From Endozoicomonas sp. 8E (lineage in GTDB: Bacteria > Pseudomonadota > Gammaproteobacteria > Pseudomonadales > Endozoicomonadaceae): a stretch of DNA of 64,000 nt. Of this stretch, positions 49,301-58,200 are shown piece after piece. Under the pieces are notes generated by a model that was not told the origin of the DNA, did not search any database, and worked only from the letters and a program-made list of their open reading frames with translations. Each line of letters starts with the position of its first letter. The first letter of the stretch is position 1. The position numbers and the translations under genes were made by a program. The stretch covers positions 936,501 through 1,000,500 of the forward strand of contig NZ_CP120717.1 of assembly GCF_032883915.1 (NCBI RefSeq), in the 5' to 3' direction.

Positions 49301-51075
49301 GGTTCCAGAAGCTGCTGAAGTGTTGGATTGCTTTCCAGCCCCCTTAATACAACCGGCTTCCCAGCGGTTAATGCCTCCTGCAATGGACTCTGTTTTCGTC
49401 CAAAATGTGCCTTTTGTTCCGAGGTGATATGGATATTATCGAATAACTGGCTGAAGCCCGTCTGCTCATTGATCTGAATGACCAGAGGTGGTTCCTGGTG
49501 CTGATTGGTCCAGTGACTTGCTTGGGCATATTGCTGATAAGTGACGGTTCTGAAGGCAGGATAATCTCTGACTTTTTTCTGTGACTGAAAGCTTCTGAAC
49601 AAAGAGTGTTCATTGTTTTCTTTCAATCCCAGAGCCTTCGGCTGCTGTCTTGAATGAGCCACCTGAAGTCGGGGTTTCAGGCCGGTCATCTTGCCAATAG
49701 CCTGCAGTGTGCCCAACAAACAGAACCAATGTACCTCAGTGAGGGGAGAAGTTATGATGACAGTTCCACCGTCCCGAACCTGTTCCAGCAGAAGGGTGTT
49801 AGGGACTGCATAGCCTTCCGGAGCAATAGCAACAGGATTCAGCCATTGGCTGATATTGCTCTGGTTAATAATGATCGGGTTGCCTGATGAGTGCTCCTTG
49901 TCGAGTGCTTTTTCACCTTTTTTGTGGCCTTCTTTGTGGCCTTCTTTGTCTGGAGAGTGGGACAGGCTTTGGAACAGTGAATAAAGCTCGTCGCTCCCCA
50001 CCGGTAGCTGATAAAACTGGACATTGTCGGGTAAAGAACAGATCTTTCCATTACTTTCAAAGCACTGTTGCGCGAGCATCTGTCGAATCGTCTGTTCAAA
50101 GGCCAGATCCTGCCAGTTGGCTCCTTTCAGAATGACCCGTTGTCCGGGCCTCAATAGCTCAAGCTTGCCGGGGATGTGCCGGATTCGTCCCTGTTGATCG
50201 ACACCGGGACCGCCCAGCAGCAAGTGTCGCCAGTGGCTGTGCAAGTGACAGTCAATAACAAGGGTATTATCTTCGTTCGTAGCGCTTTCAGCAGCAGGGA
50301 GTTGAGGCAATAGCGGAGCAACCTCGTCGATATCCATTGACGGGCTATTGCCGGTTTGTGCGTTGAATTGCCAGGTATTTCCCGGTCGGTTAATTCGCCG
50401 CCAGAAATCGGCCCCCGGTGCGTCGGCCCCCGGTGCATCGGCCCCCGGTGCAGCCTCACACTGGCCAAACGATATCAACTGTGCAGGGTCTGCCAGGACC
50501 AGCAGAGAAACATGCTCACCCAGAGGGCGTTTCTTCTGGCTGAGTTTGTCGTACAGGCTGGGGTTATCCGGGTCCAGCAGGTCGTTAAATTCAGGCAGTT
50601 CTTCGCTGGTGAGTTTTCGGATATCCATTACCAGGGTCAATGGCTGCGAACTTTCAAACAGCTTGCCCGGATACAGAGCGTGGCGACCATCGTCGGAAAT
50701 ACTCAACCGGGTCACCAGGTTAGCCTGTGAGAGATCATCGGGATGGGAAATAACAGTAACATCCTGATGTTCATCACAGGTCCTGGCAATCAAAAGCTGT
50801 CGAATCTCGTCATCACTGGCGACAAAACGAAAATCGAAGGAATGAGGGGGCTTTTGGAGCGTTGAATCCAATGAGGATACAGTTCTTGGTCTGTCAGGCA
50901 AGGTTTTCGAAGATGGCGATCTCTTTATTCTGGACCTTACTTCAGAGCAGCTTCTTACAGCCTTCTTTTGCTTTGACGATAAATCCAGCTTTGCTATCTT
51001 GGCTGCCGCGCCATGATCAAGGAGGTTTGGATCCAGAGCGTTTTTTTTTCTACCTTCGTCAATCTGACCATCCAT
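43384..51075 (-). CDS. Giant midasin/dynein-like AAA+ and transglutaminase-like protein (copy P4)
   Basis: 2,563 residues from the ATG at 51075 (MDGQIDEG, GGAG site). AAA1: GETGTGKSY about 966, VLDEANLSQA about 1043. AAA2: GPAGRGKDAT about 1305, VVISEMNLI, then NPPDYSGRKPLSPALKG. The transglutaminase-like triad is complete: Cys about 1981 in GSCRHR, His in VHSFAEYS, Asp in TADFGGAP. The N-terminal 70 residues closely match P2 (KIAKLDLSSKQKK), whereas the AAA2 part is closer to P1. Copy-specific expansions are an ADAPG repeat near 225, KEGHKEGHKKG near 390 and three DSDSDDLI-type units before the C-terminal block. Cytoplasmic by sequence; function unknown. Confidence 0.85.
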   Translation of the reverse strand: MDGQIDEGRKKNALDPNLLDHGAAAKIAKLDLSSKQKKAVRSCSEVRSRIKRSPSSKTLPDRPRTVSSLDSTLQKPPHSFDFRFVASDDEIRQLLIARTCDEHQDVTVISHPDDLSQANLVTRLSISDDGRHALYPGKLFESSQPLTLVMDIRKLTSEELPEFNDLLDPDNPSLYDKLSQKKRPLGEHVSLLVLADPAQLISFGQCEAAPGADAPGADAPGADFWRRINRPGNTWQFNAQTGNSPSMDIDEVAPLLPQLPAAESATNEDNTLVIDCHLHSHWRHLLLGGPGVDQQGRIRHIPGKLELLRPGQRVILKGANWQDLAFEQTIRQMLAQQCFESNGKICSLPDNVQFYQLPVGSDELYSLFQSLSHSPDKEGHKEGHKKGEKALDKEHSSGNPIIINQSNISQWLNPVAIAPEGYAVPNTLLLEQVRDGGTVIITSPLTEVHWFCLLGTLQAIGKMTGLKPRLQVAHSRQQPKALGLKENNEHSLFRSFQSQKKVRDYPAFRTVTYQQYAQASHWTNQHQEPPLVIQINEQTGFSQLFDNIHITSEQKAHFGRKQSPLQEALTAGKPVVLRGLESNPTLQQLLEPLVVGQPLLVNGQLQAYPDARITLLWPESVRSSSSLFNSMVATADSCPEVDLWEINARRHGLSRTELPEQALQSLYKAFKTVPGNLCKPLPEMTEGLLNNLILAARRAQQVDQSKQLLPSHWRKAINSVITHGARHNPPVRDFLKVACWQLLPDKTPDEEQAASVDLDQLNAIINSAPKLDRAFVRQNFWQLTRTIDPTVFKDTESKGLPLSYGSPISSSDKKDVLDRLCALIVAHGPEEYRQAMAHQLGINPAAAKRYSQLAIRPSRQIKRLQDALACGWQLTLPLGQTRSDAIHALASDCFHIARTANSKTEGIERIKHRLSESMAWQGSADMPLSALARDLYRGRLSQKDRESRRLSRLHDRLTDSPVIFLQGETGTGKSYFSAKMANASGQASVISLGPSDSEQTLMKCWQWQEHADGDRSMVQQNRALMEWASTESDKDGEYITLVLDEANLSQAGLLASLNGLWEPQPCIYVKGHPVKVSPKHRVILTGNPDHYSGRQMDPALKGKLPRAYYPRLDQAFLRDRVVEPALVRHLQRHLSGHQINDTAHDASKSVMALWQYYQELLPEHEFTPRDLTDICSWVGWYLDRALSKGDRVTCEQINSLIQHSFRDVLGPEITATHQDALSALEIWFAVRYEPENSLSDRVRNRTLSDIQKAFRTVTKKIRPDFDTSGSAVCELAQQLGQDLNRCQQAHHLDRKHGGRQATLIEGPAGRGKDATLNLVIESVKQQAEQRQELMPEVFYLNACDCSWDRVCEVIQKAKVQGGIVVISEMNLIDSQHLEGELNDILAGDAHPGFHLFATINPPDYSGRKPLSPALKGRFRHLPIRQYNPEELQTIAEKVLPESSEGTFVAKKLTEKHCLLRAYLQQKNLPLQPTSLDLQNVAKAVTRGGDFTDDSLHQCLNKHYRLYLMAANLSLEELPDSSTLAMSSGEFDSELCRWFNQTLPGIDRPWLIRSSDHNSIDGKKHEIHIKTDLTEEEARAEIIKKVAQARWQASGLSLEPKKSDNILTRALYRRWQQRWFEGVFCQMGVGADSVFQLTEEEKQTLTLSASRPYLHEADRQISAWNANAVQYWPAFWHQMSHLSKHGVDDHTKKAVAIGGKKAPEKCIPDISGEQTEFLDRRTNYKQLKKSQVDDHKIFNTHYPTSAMYRCQAKNIDVSAEGDIEVSEISKNILGVETLTPERLPGPGQEVTLTSKQTLASFIASSNDGLYVLPSLTPDDYIVALRVEPDLALSWHNWAMSFLRQPVEPEYTLVRDRYTGLHTLFIPEAKGKNTLRIAYIVEPGKSGEKTAAKEFRRGQSTTMFDSHCSEGMKTVLDKLFETVGIGGHPRKIEKLLRTIRDTKDTTQRIKAITKYCQQFSGEAKAESGENFFKFLVTKRQGSCRHRVPVFIAFCRYFGIPCRQIDSFVHSFAEYSVDKGQTWETADFGGAPDENTEILSHFQPTRKVCSSSTAPKKFKELMKGADLAQQQTLAKACGMSLEKLNKALEKNSVLPETHLSIPEILQKLWQEKDSTGFSMSMSTIALPGEKALDYYREPFNPIEEAVKRMLSNNDEDLVIEQLRLFHSEMIDQGGERAQKWLSLIVNLLKHSNLTRRSVIHFAREALASGWLDPLPVYSGDTIEAHQHHELLLRLEGVGELKDKATLSLTKWYRELLAREKNSQLWRLAYQGFRENKGKAFFITHCHEGFSSFLEDKITRTSLKKAWTDEPKGIPNVERMLLHQPAFEQLNSGKVNHRPVIILGELRKIRAMREKAGVLFQRKVENSPNLKQMLEKLNQFNAETQRLQHELDSPCPGRERDKNVPYDVTGDDLIDSDSDDLIDSDSDDLVDSDIDSNSERVLLNNFEDKCTDAILQAFSHYLYEVTHSNGGSLTYCWVDAHISSDIYLSRSYGAHDPSSPEELFAMMSCIHSGFLGEFVQKTAKVTYLRQALNANNALVLRTDELTKIVEEFSNTVNLDSICDSLDR

Positions 51076-51126
51076 AGTCAATCTCCACACTGCTATCTGA
51101 AGAATCAAGTTGAAGTTATCTGACAA

Positions 51127-51154
51127 TTTGACCTTTAAATTGATCGTAAGTTCC
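51127..51154 (-). promoter_or_regulatory. Sigma-E-like promoter of copy P4
   Basis: GGAACTT, 16-nt spacer, TCAAA on the minus strand, about 52 nt upstream of the ATG. The longer reading frame from 51156 begins inside this -35 box and is therefore not used. Confidence 0.72.
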
Positions 51155-51205
51155 ATTTAAATAGGCAGCCACAACCATCATTCCCGGTTTCACTCCCGTC
51201 ATTCG

Positions 51206-52206
51206 AGGCTGTCGCAAAACTCCAACAGCTCGTTCCCATGCTCTGAGGTCGTCATTCCCGCGAAGGCGGTTGTCGCAAAACTCTGGTTCCCATGCTCTGA
51301 GGTCGTCATTCCCGCGAAGGCGGGAATCCAGGGCCAACAGTGGGTCTCTGCCTTCTCGGGGATAACAAGGCTAGTGGGGGCACCGGGCAGTATGGTTTTG
51401 GTGGTGAGTCAGTGTGGATTCCCGCCTTCGCGGGAATGACGAGAATGAAGCCGGGAATGACGAGAATGAAGCCGGGAATGACGGGAGTCAACTCGTTCCC
51501 ATGCTCTGAGGTCGTCATTCCCGCGAAGGCGGGAATCCAGGGCCAACAGTGGGTCTCTGCCTTCTCGGGGATAACAAGGCTAGGGGGGCACCGGGCAGTA
51601 TGGTTCTGGTGGTGAGTCATTGTGGATTCCCGCCTTCGCGGGAATGACGAGAATGAAGCCGGGAATGACGAGAATGAAGCCGGGAATGACGGGAGTCAAC
51701 TCGTTCCCATGCTCTGAGGTCGTCATTCCCGCGAAGGCGGGAATCCAGGGCCAACAGTGGGTCTCTGCCTTCTCGGGGATAACAAGGCTAGGGGGGCACC
51801 GGGCAGTATGGTTCTAGTGGTGAGTCATTGTGGATTCCCGCCTTCGCGGGAATGACGAGAATGAAGCCGGGAATGACGAGAATGAAGCCGGGAATGACGG
51901 GAGTCAACTCGTTCCCATGCTCTGAGGTCGTCATTCCCGCGAAGGCGGGAATCCAGGGCCAACAGTGGGTCTCTGCCTTCTCGGGGATAACAAGGCTAGG
52001 GGGGCACCGGGCAGTATGGTTCTGGTGGTGAGTCAGTGTGGATTCCCGCCTTCGCGGGAATGACGAGAATGAAGCCGGGAATGACGAGAATGAAGCCGGG
52101 AATGACGAGAATGAAGCCGGGAATGACGAGAATGAAGCCGGGAATGACGGGAGTCAACTCGTTCCCATGCTGGAGAGAGTTTTGCGACACCCTCCATTCG
52201 AGGGTG
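51206..52206. repeat. Expanded REP-type element: four ~208-bp tandem units
   Basis: The termini (GTCGCAAAACTC at the left, GAGTTTTGCGACACCCTCC at the right) are those of the element at 5987-6238. The interior has grown into tandem units starting at 51301, 51510, 51718 and 51926 (periods 209, 208, 208). Each unit carries two inverted copies of ATTCCCGCGAAGGCGGGAAT and copies of a 21-bp unit (GACGAGAATGAAGCCGGGAAT), which reaches four copies in the last unit. Many short frames run through it; none is a gene. Confidence 0.9.
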
Positions 52207-52220
52207 TGATGTCAAGGCTT

Positions 52221-55200
52221 TTAAAATGATTCAGACAACGAATTCAAATTCAGGCTGTCCAAAAACTCCCCGGCAATTTTTGTCAGATCATTGGGTTTCA
52301 GGATCAGGGCATTACTGGCACTGAGTGCCTGCCTTAAGTAGTCATCCCTGATAAATCTCTGAAAAAAGGAGGGGGTACCAAATTCAAACATCATGGCATG
52401 CAGCTCTTCTGGAGAGGATGGATCATGAGCGCCACAGGAGTCTGACCCGGCGTAAGCATCGGTCCAAAAATACGTCAAGCAACCGCCGTTCGAGTTTGTC
52501 ACTCCATACAGATAATGACTGAAGGCTTGCTTAATTGCTTCCCAGCATTGTTTTTTAAAGTTTTCCAAAAGTTCAGATGATTCCTCATCAGGTTTTGCTT
52601 TGATGTCTTCCAATAACTGCTTCAAGCTCGGGCTATTCTCAGCTTTTAGTTGGATCAGAGCCCTGACCTTTTCAATTATCCCGCAGTCGAACCATAAAGG
52701 TCGCCCCAACATAATCACCGGACGGTGGTTCGCCGTGCCAGGTTTTAACCGCACAAAGGCGGGCTGATGCACCAGCATTCGTTCAATATTCGGAACTCCC
52801 TGAGGTTCGTCCGTCCAGGCGGTCTGTAAAGATGAGTGGGCCATTTTATTTTCAAGGAGTGGCGAAAACCCACCATGACAATGAGTGACGAAAAAGGAAT
52901 AATCTCCGCAGCTTTGTAAATAGCCAAAAGTGCATCGCCATTCATGGCTGTTTTTTTCCCTGGAGAATAATTCCGTATACCACTTTTTCAGGCAATGGTT
53001 GGCATTTACCTTCAATTCATCGATGCTTTCCAGACGCACTAATAGCTGATGATGCTGTGCGGCATTCATAACATGGTTATGGTAGGTCGGCAGTGGATCC
53101 AACCAACCCGATACCAGGGCTTCATGGGCAAGGCGAACAAAAGGAGGTCTGGCTAAGGCTTTGCTATTCAATAAACTATTCATTGAACTCAACCACCTTG
53201 TAGGGATTGTCCCACCCTGAGCAATTATTTTTGAGTACAACAACTTGAGTTGTCCAATGACCTGATCGGCATTATCGTTGGACAATATTTTTCCTACTGC
53301 ATCCGACATCGCTTTATGTCCATTCTCATCATCGTTATAGACCTCAGCGATCAAAATCCTGTCGCGATATCTTAATGTTTCTTTTTCCAATAATATTGAG
53401 ACACCCATGGAAAAACTGGCTAAATCTCCTTCCTGCCAAAGTTTGTCTACCATATCGGAGCTGCTTAGACTGACTTTTGGCAATGCACCGTTAGTCTCAA
53501 AGGTTTTGTTCAGTTCCCCAATGCTGATGCCGCAGGATTTAGCCAGAGCTTGCTGTTGTGTCAGGTCGGCGCCTTTCAGGAGTTCCTTCAGTTTCTTTGA
53601 CTCAGTGCCAGAACCACTGACCCTCCTGGTAGGCTGGAAGACAGACTGGGTTTCTGTCACCTCGACAGGCGCCCCGAGCAAGTTCACCGACTCCCAGGTT
53701 TGGCCTCTATTCGTAGAACACTCGGCAAAGGCGTGAGTAAAGTTGCCAATTTGCCGACTCGGAATCCCGAAATAGCGACATAAAGCGACAAAAACAGGCA
53801 CACGATGACGACAGCTTCCTTGCCGTTTTGTTACCAGGAATTGAAAGAAATTTTCATTGCTCTCTGCTACGGCGTTACCGGAGAACTGTTGGCAATAGTC
53901 CTTGATCGCCTCGATGCGTTGCGTCGTGTTTTTAGCGTTTTTTATTTGCCATAAAGGCCGCTGTTCTTCGGTTGGGTCTTGCAGGCCTTCAATGGTCTTA
54001 AACAATCTGTCCAGTACTGTTTTCATGCCCTCTGAACAGTGGGCGTCCAAGCGTATTGCCTGTTTCGGGAGGGCTACTTTGGCGGGTGTTTTTTTGTCCG
54101 CTTCTCTGGGTTCTACGACATAAGCAGCTTCAATACTCTGGAAGGGTTCGGCCTCAGGAACAGAGAGTGTGTGGAGACCGGTATATCGATCCCTGGTCAG
54201 ATTATATGGCAACTCGGGTTTTATACGCAGGGCGACGATATAGTCGTTAGCCTGCAGGCTGGGCAAGGTACATCGACCCTTGTGCAATGGGATGATCAGG
54301 GTCGCCAGTGTTTGATCGCTGGTTAGCGTCACTTCCTGGTCAGGCCCCGGCAGACTGTCAGGTATCAGGGTTTCAACTCCCCGAATATGTTGATCATTAA
54401 TATCGATCAGTTTGATATCACCCCCGGCAGTCACATAAATATCTTCTGCCTGCCAGCGGTACATATTGGAAGAAAAGCTCTGCGTATCAAAAATTTTATG
54501 ATCGACAACTTGCCGCTGTTCCAGGTACGAATAGTTCGTATTCTGGTCCAGTGCTGTAGCCTCTTTCTCATGGACTTCCGGATTGTATTTTTCAGAACTG
54601 TCAAGCCATTGGTTCGGCAGATCACTTATCTGCTGCCAAAACGCAGGCCAACATTGAACTTCATTGGCGTTCCACGTCCTTATCAGCTCATCAGCCTCCC
54701 GAAGATAAGGCAGGCAAGCCGATTTTTTCAGCGTTTGTTCCTGTTCTCCTGTCAGAGGGAACAGGTTATTGGCGTCTACGCCCGTGCGACCAAACTCACG
54801 AGAAAACCAGCGTCGCTGCCAGTGTCGGTAAAGTGCCCGGGTGAGAATATCGTCCGACTGATCCGGCTTCAGGGAAAGACCGGATGCCTGCCATTTGGCC
54901 TCAGCCACCCTCTTGATAATTTCCGTTTTGGCTCCCTCTGTACTCAGATCAGCCTCAATACGAATCTCATGATTGTTTTCATCAATACTGTTGATATCAC
55001 TGCGTCGTATCAACCAGGGACGACTAATGCCCGGTACCCTCTGGTTGAACCAATAGCAAAGTTCAGAATCAAGCTTACTTTTACCTATGGCGAGAGCCGA
55101 TGACTCTGGCAGTTTCTCCAGCGATAAGCCGGCTGCCATGAAGTAAAGCCGGTAGTACTTATCGAGACATTGATGCAGTCCGTTTTCAGTAAAATCGCTC

Positions 55201-58200
55201 CGTCTGATAACAGCCCTGGCAACATTCTGCAGATCAAGGCTGGTCGGCTGCAAGGGCAGGTTTTTCCGTTGCAGGTAAGCCCTTAATCGGCAATGTAACT
55301 GAGTCAGCTTTTTAGCCGCGAATTTCCCCTCCGTGGTCTGTGGCAACACTTTTTCGGCAATGGTCTGCAATTCGGTCTGCTTATACTGCCGGATCGGCAA
55401 ATGTCTGAAACGACCTTTCAGCGCTGGTGATAAGGGTTTTCGCCCGCTGTACTGAGGTGGGTTGATGGTGGCGAACAGGTGGAAGCCCGGATGGGCGTCA
55501 CCGGCCAGAATATCGTTCAATTCACCTTCCAGATGCTGGCTGTCGATCAGATTCATTTCTGAAATCACCACGATGCCGCCTTGCACTTTTGCTTTCTGGA
55601 TCGCTTCACACACTTTATCCCAGGAACAATCACAGGCATTCAGGGGAAATATCTCTGGCATGGTTTCTCCCTTTTGCCTGACCTGCTGTTTAACACTTTC
55701 GATCATCAGATTCAGCGTCGCATCCTTACCCCGTCCGGCCGGGCCTTCAATCAGTGTCGCCTGACGACCACCGTGTTTTATCTTGCGATGATAAGCCTGC
55801 TGACAGCGACTTAAGTCTTGTCCCAGCCCTTGCACCAGCTCACAGACTGCCGATCCGGAGGTATCAAACTCAGGTCGGTGTTTTTCGGTGAATTCCATGA
55901 AGGGCTGCTGTATATCCTTCAGGTTATTTATGCGGACATTGTCGCTCAATGTGTTGTCCAGTGGGTAACGGGCGGCAAACCAGATTTCCAGTGCCGAAAG
56001 GGCATCCTGTTGAGTCTCGCTGATTTCGGGACCCAGTAGATCCCGGAAACTTTGTTGGATCAAACTGTTCACTTGCTCACAGCTAACACTGTCTCCTTTG
56101 GATAACCCGCGATCCAGATACCAGCCCACCCAACTGCAGATATCGGTTAAATCCCTGGGGGTAAACTCATGCTCGGGCAACAGCTCCTGATAATATTGCC
56201 ACAGTGCCATCACACTCTTTGTGGCAATGTGTGCAATGTCGTTTATTTGATGCCGTTGTAACTGATTGAGTAGAGCAGGTTCCACTACCCTGTCCCGAAG
56301 GAAAGCCTCATCCAGGCGTGGGTAATAAGCTTTGGGCAGTTTCTCTTTCAGGGCCGGGTCCATTTGGCGTCCGGAGTAATGATCGGGGTTGCCGGTGAGA
56401 ATCACCCGGTGTTTTTCGCTGACCTTGACAGGATGACCATTCACATAGATGCAGGGTTGCGGTTCCCACAAGCCGTTCAGTGACGCCAGCAAGCCGGCTT
56501 GGGCCAGGTTAGCCTCATCCAGCACCAGGGTTATATAGTTTCCTCCAACATAGCCTCCATCTTTGTCGGATTCGGTACTGGCCCATTCCATCAATGCCCG
56601 GTTTTGCTGCACCATAGAGCGGTCGCCGTCGGCGTGCTCTTGCCACTGCCAGCGTTTCATCAGGGTTTGTTCGCTGTCAGAAGGTCCAAGGGAAATGATC
56701 GCAGCCCAGCCTGAAGCCTTTGCCATTTTGGCAGAAAAGTAGCTTTTCCCGGTGCCGGTTTCTCCTTCAAGGAATATAACGGGAGAGTCTGCAAGCCGGT
56801 CATGGAGTCGGGATAATCGACGACTTTCACGATCCTTCTGACTCATCTCGCCGTGATAAAGATCATAAGCCAGTGCTGACAGGGACTGGTCATTGGAACC
56901 CATCCATTTCATTGATTGAAGCAGTCGATTTTCTATGCGTTCAATACGCTCTGAGTCAGGATTCTCTGTGACATATTCTCCCCTGGCAATATGGAAACAA
57001 TCAGTGGCCAGGGCGTGAATGACATTGGCTCGGATCTGCCCCGCTGGCAAAATTAACAGCCAGCCACAAGCCAGTGCATCCCGCAAACGTTTAATCTGTC
57101 TTGCTGGCCTGATGGCTAAGGGTTGAGAGGGCTCTGCTGTCGCCGGATCGACTTCCAACTGATACGCCATTGCCTCCCGTTTTTCTTCAGGCCCGTGAGC
57201 CGCGATCAGGGCACAGAGTCTGTCCAGAGCTTCTTCTTCATTGCTCAGTGGAAATGGACTGCCATATCTCAGTCGTAATTGCTGGGCTTTAAATACTGCC
57301 GGGTCAACGGCTCTGGCCAGTTGCCACAGGTTTTCCTTCACAAACTCTCTATCCAACCGTGGGGCAGTAATGATGATGTCAAGCAAGCGATCCGGGTCTA
57401 CCCAGGCGGCTTGATTCTCATCTGACTTCTTATTGATATCCGGCGTATTATCCGGTAGCAAGTGCCAACAAGCCACTTTCATAAAATCACGCACGGATGG
57501 ATGTTGCCGGGTGCCATGAGTGACGACGCTGTTGATGGCCTTTCGCCAGTGGCAGGGCAGAAGCAGTGTCGACTGGTCAACCTGTTGTGCCCTGCGGGCA
57601 GCGAGTATCAGATTATTCAACAAGCCTTCAGTGATTTCAGGCAGAGGTTTACAAAGGTCGCCGGGTACGGTTCCAAAGGCTTCGTAAACTTCATTAAGCG
57701 CCTGTTCTGGCAGCTCAGCCCGGTGGATACCATGCCTGAGGGCATTGCTCTCCCAGATATCAACCTCAGGACAGGGTTTGCCTACGGCAACCATGGAGTT
57801 CAATACCGAAGAGGGGCTTTGCGCAGACTCAGGCCAGAGTAGGGTGACATGAGTGTCCGGGTAGGCCTGTAATTGGCCACTCACCAACACAGGTTGCCCA
57901 ACAATCAGGGGCTCCAGAAGCTGTGCAAGCGCAGGATTACTCTCGAGTCCCAGGATGACTAACGGCTTACCAGCGGTTAATGCTTCCTGGAACTCACTTT
58001 GAGATCGTCCAAAATGGGCTTTTTGTTCCGAGGTGATATGGATATTGTCAAATAGCTGGCTGAAGCTTGTCTGCGCATTGACCTGAATGACCAGAGGTGC
58101 TTTCGGGTGATCATTGATCCAATGGCGCGCCTGGGCGTTTTGCTGATAAATGACGGTTTCAAAGGCAGCCTGGTCTCCGGTTTTTTCCTGTGGGATGGAC

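Noticed and set aside
51301-52170. Regularly spaced repeats resembling a CRISPR array
   Set aside because: The units are about 208 bp and contiguous, with no unique spacers and no cas genes. It is a tandem expansion of a REP-type element.
51340-52229. Several 60-100-codon frames with IPAFAGMT-type peptides
   Set aside because: They are translations of the palindromic repeat array and recur at every copy of the element on both strands.
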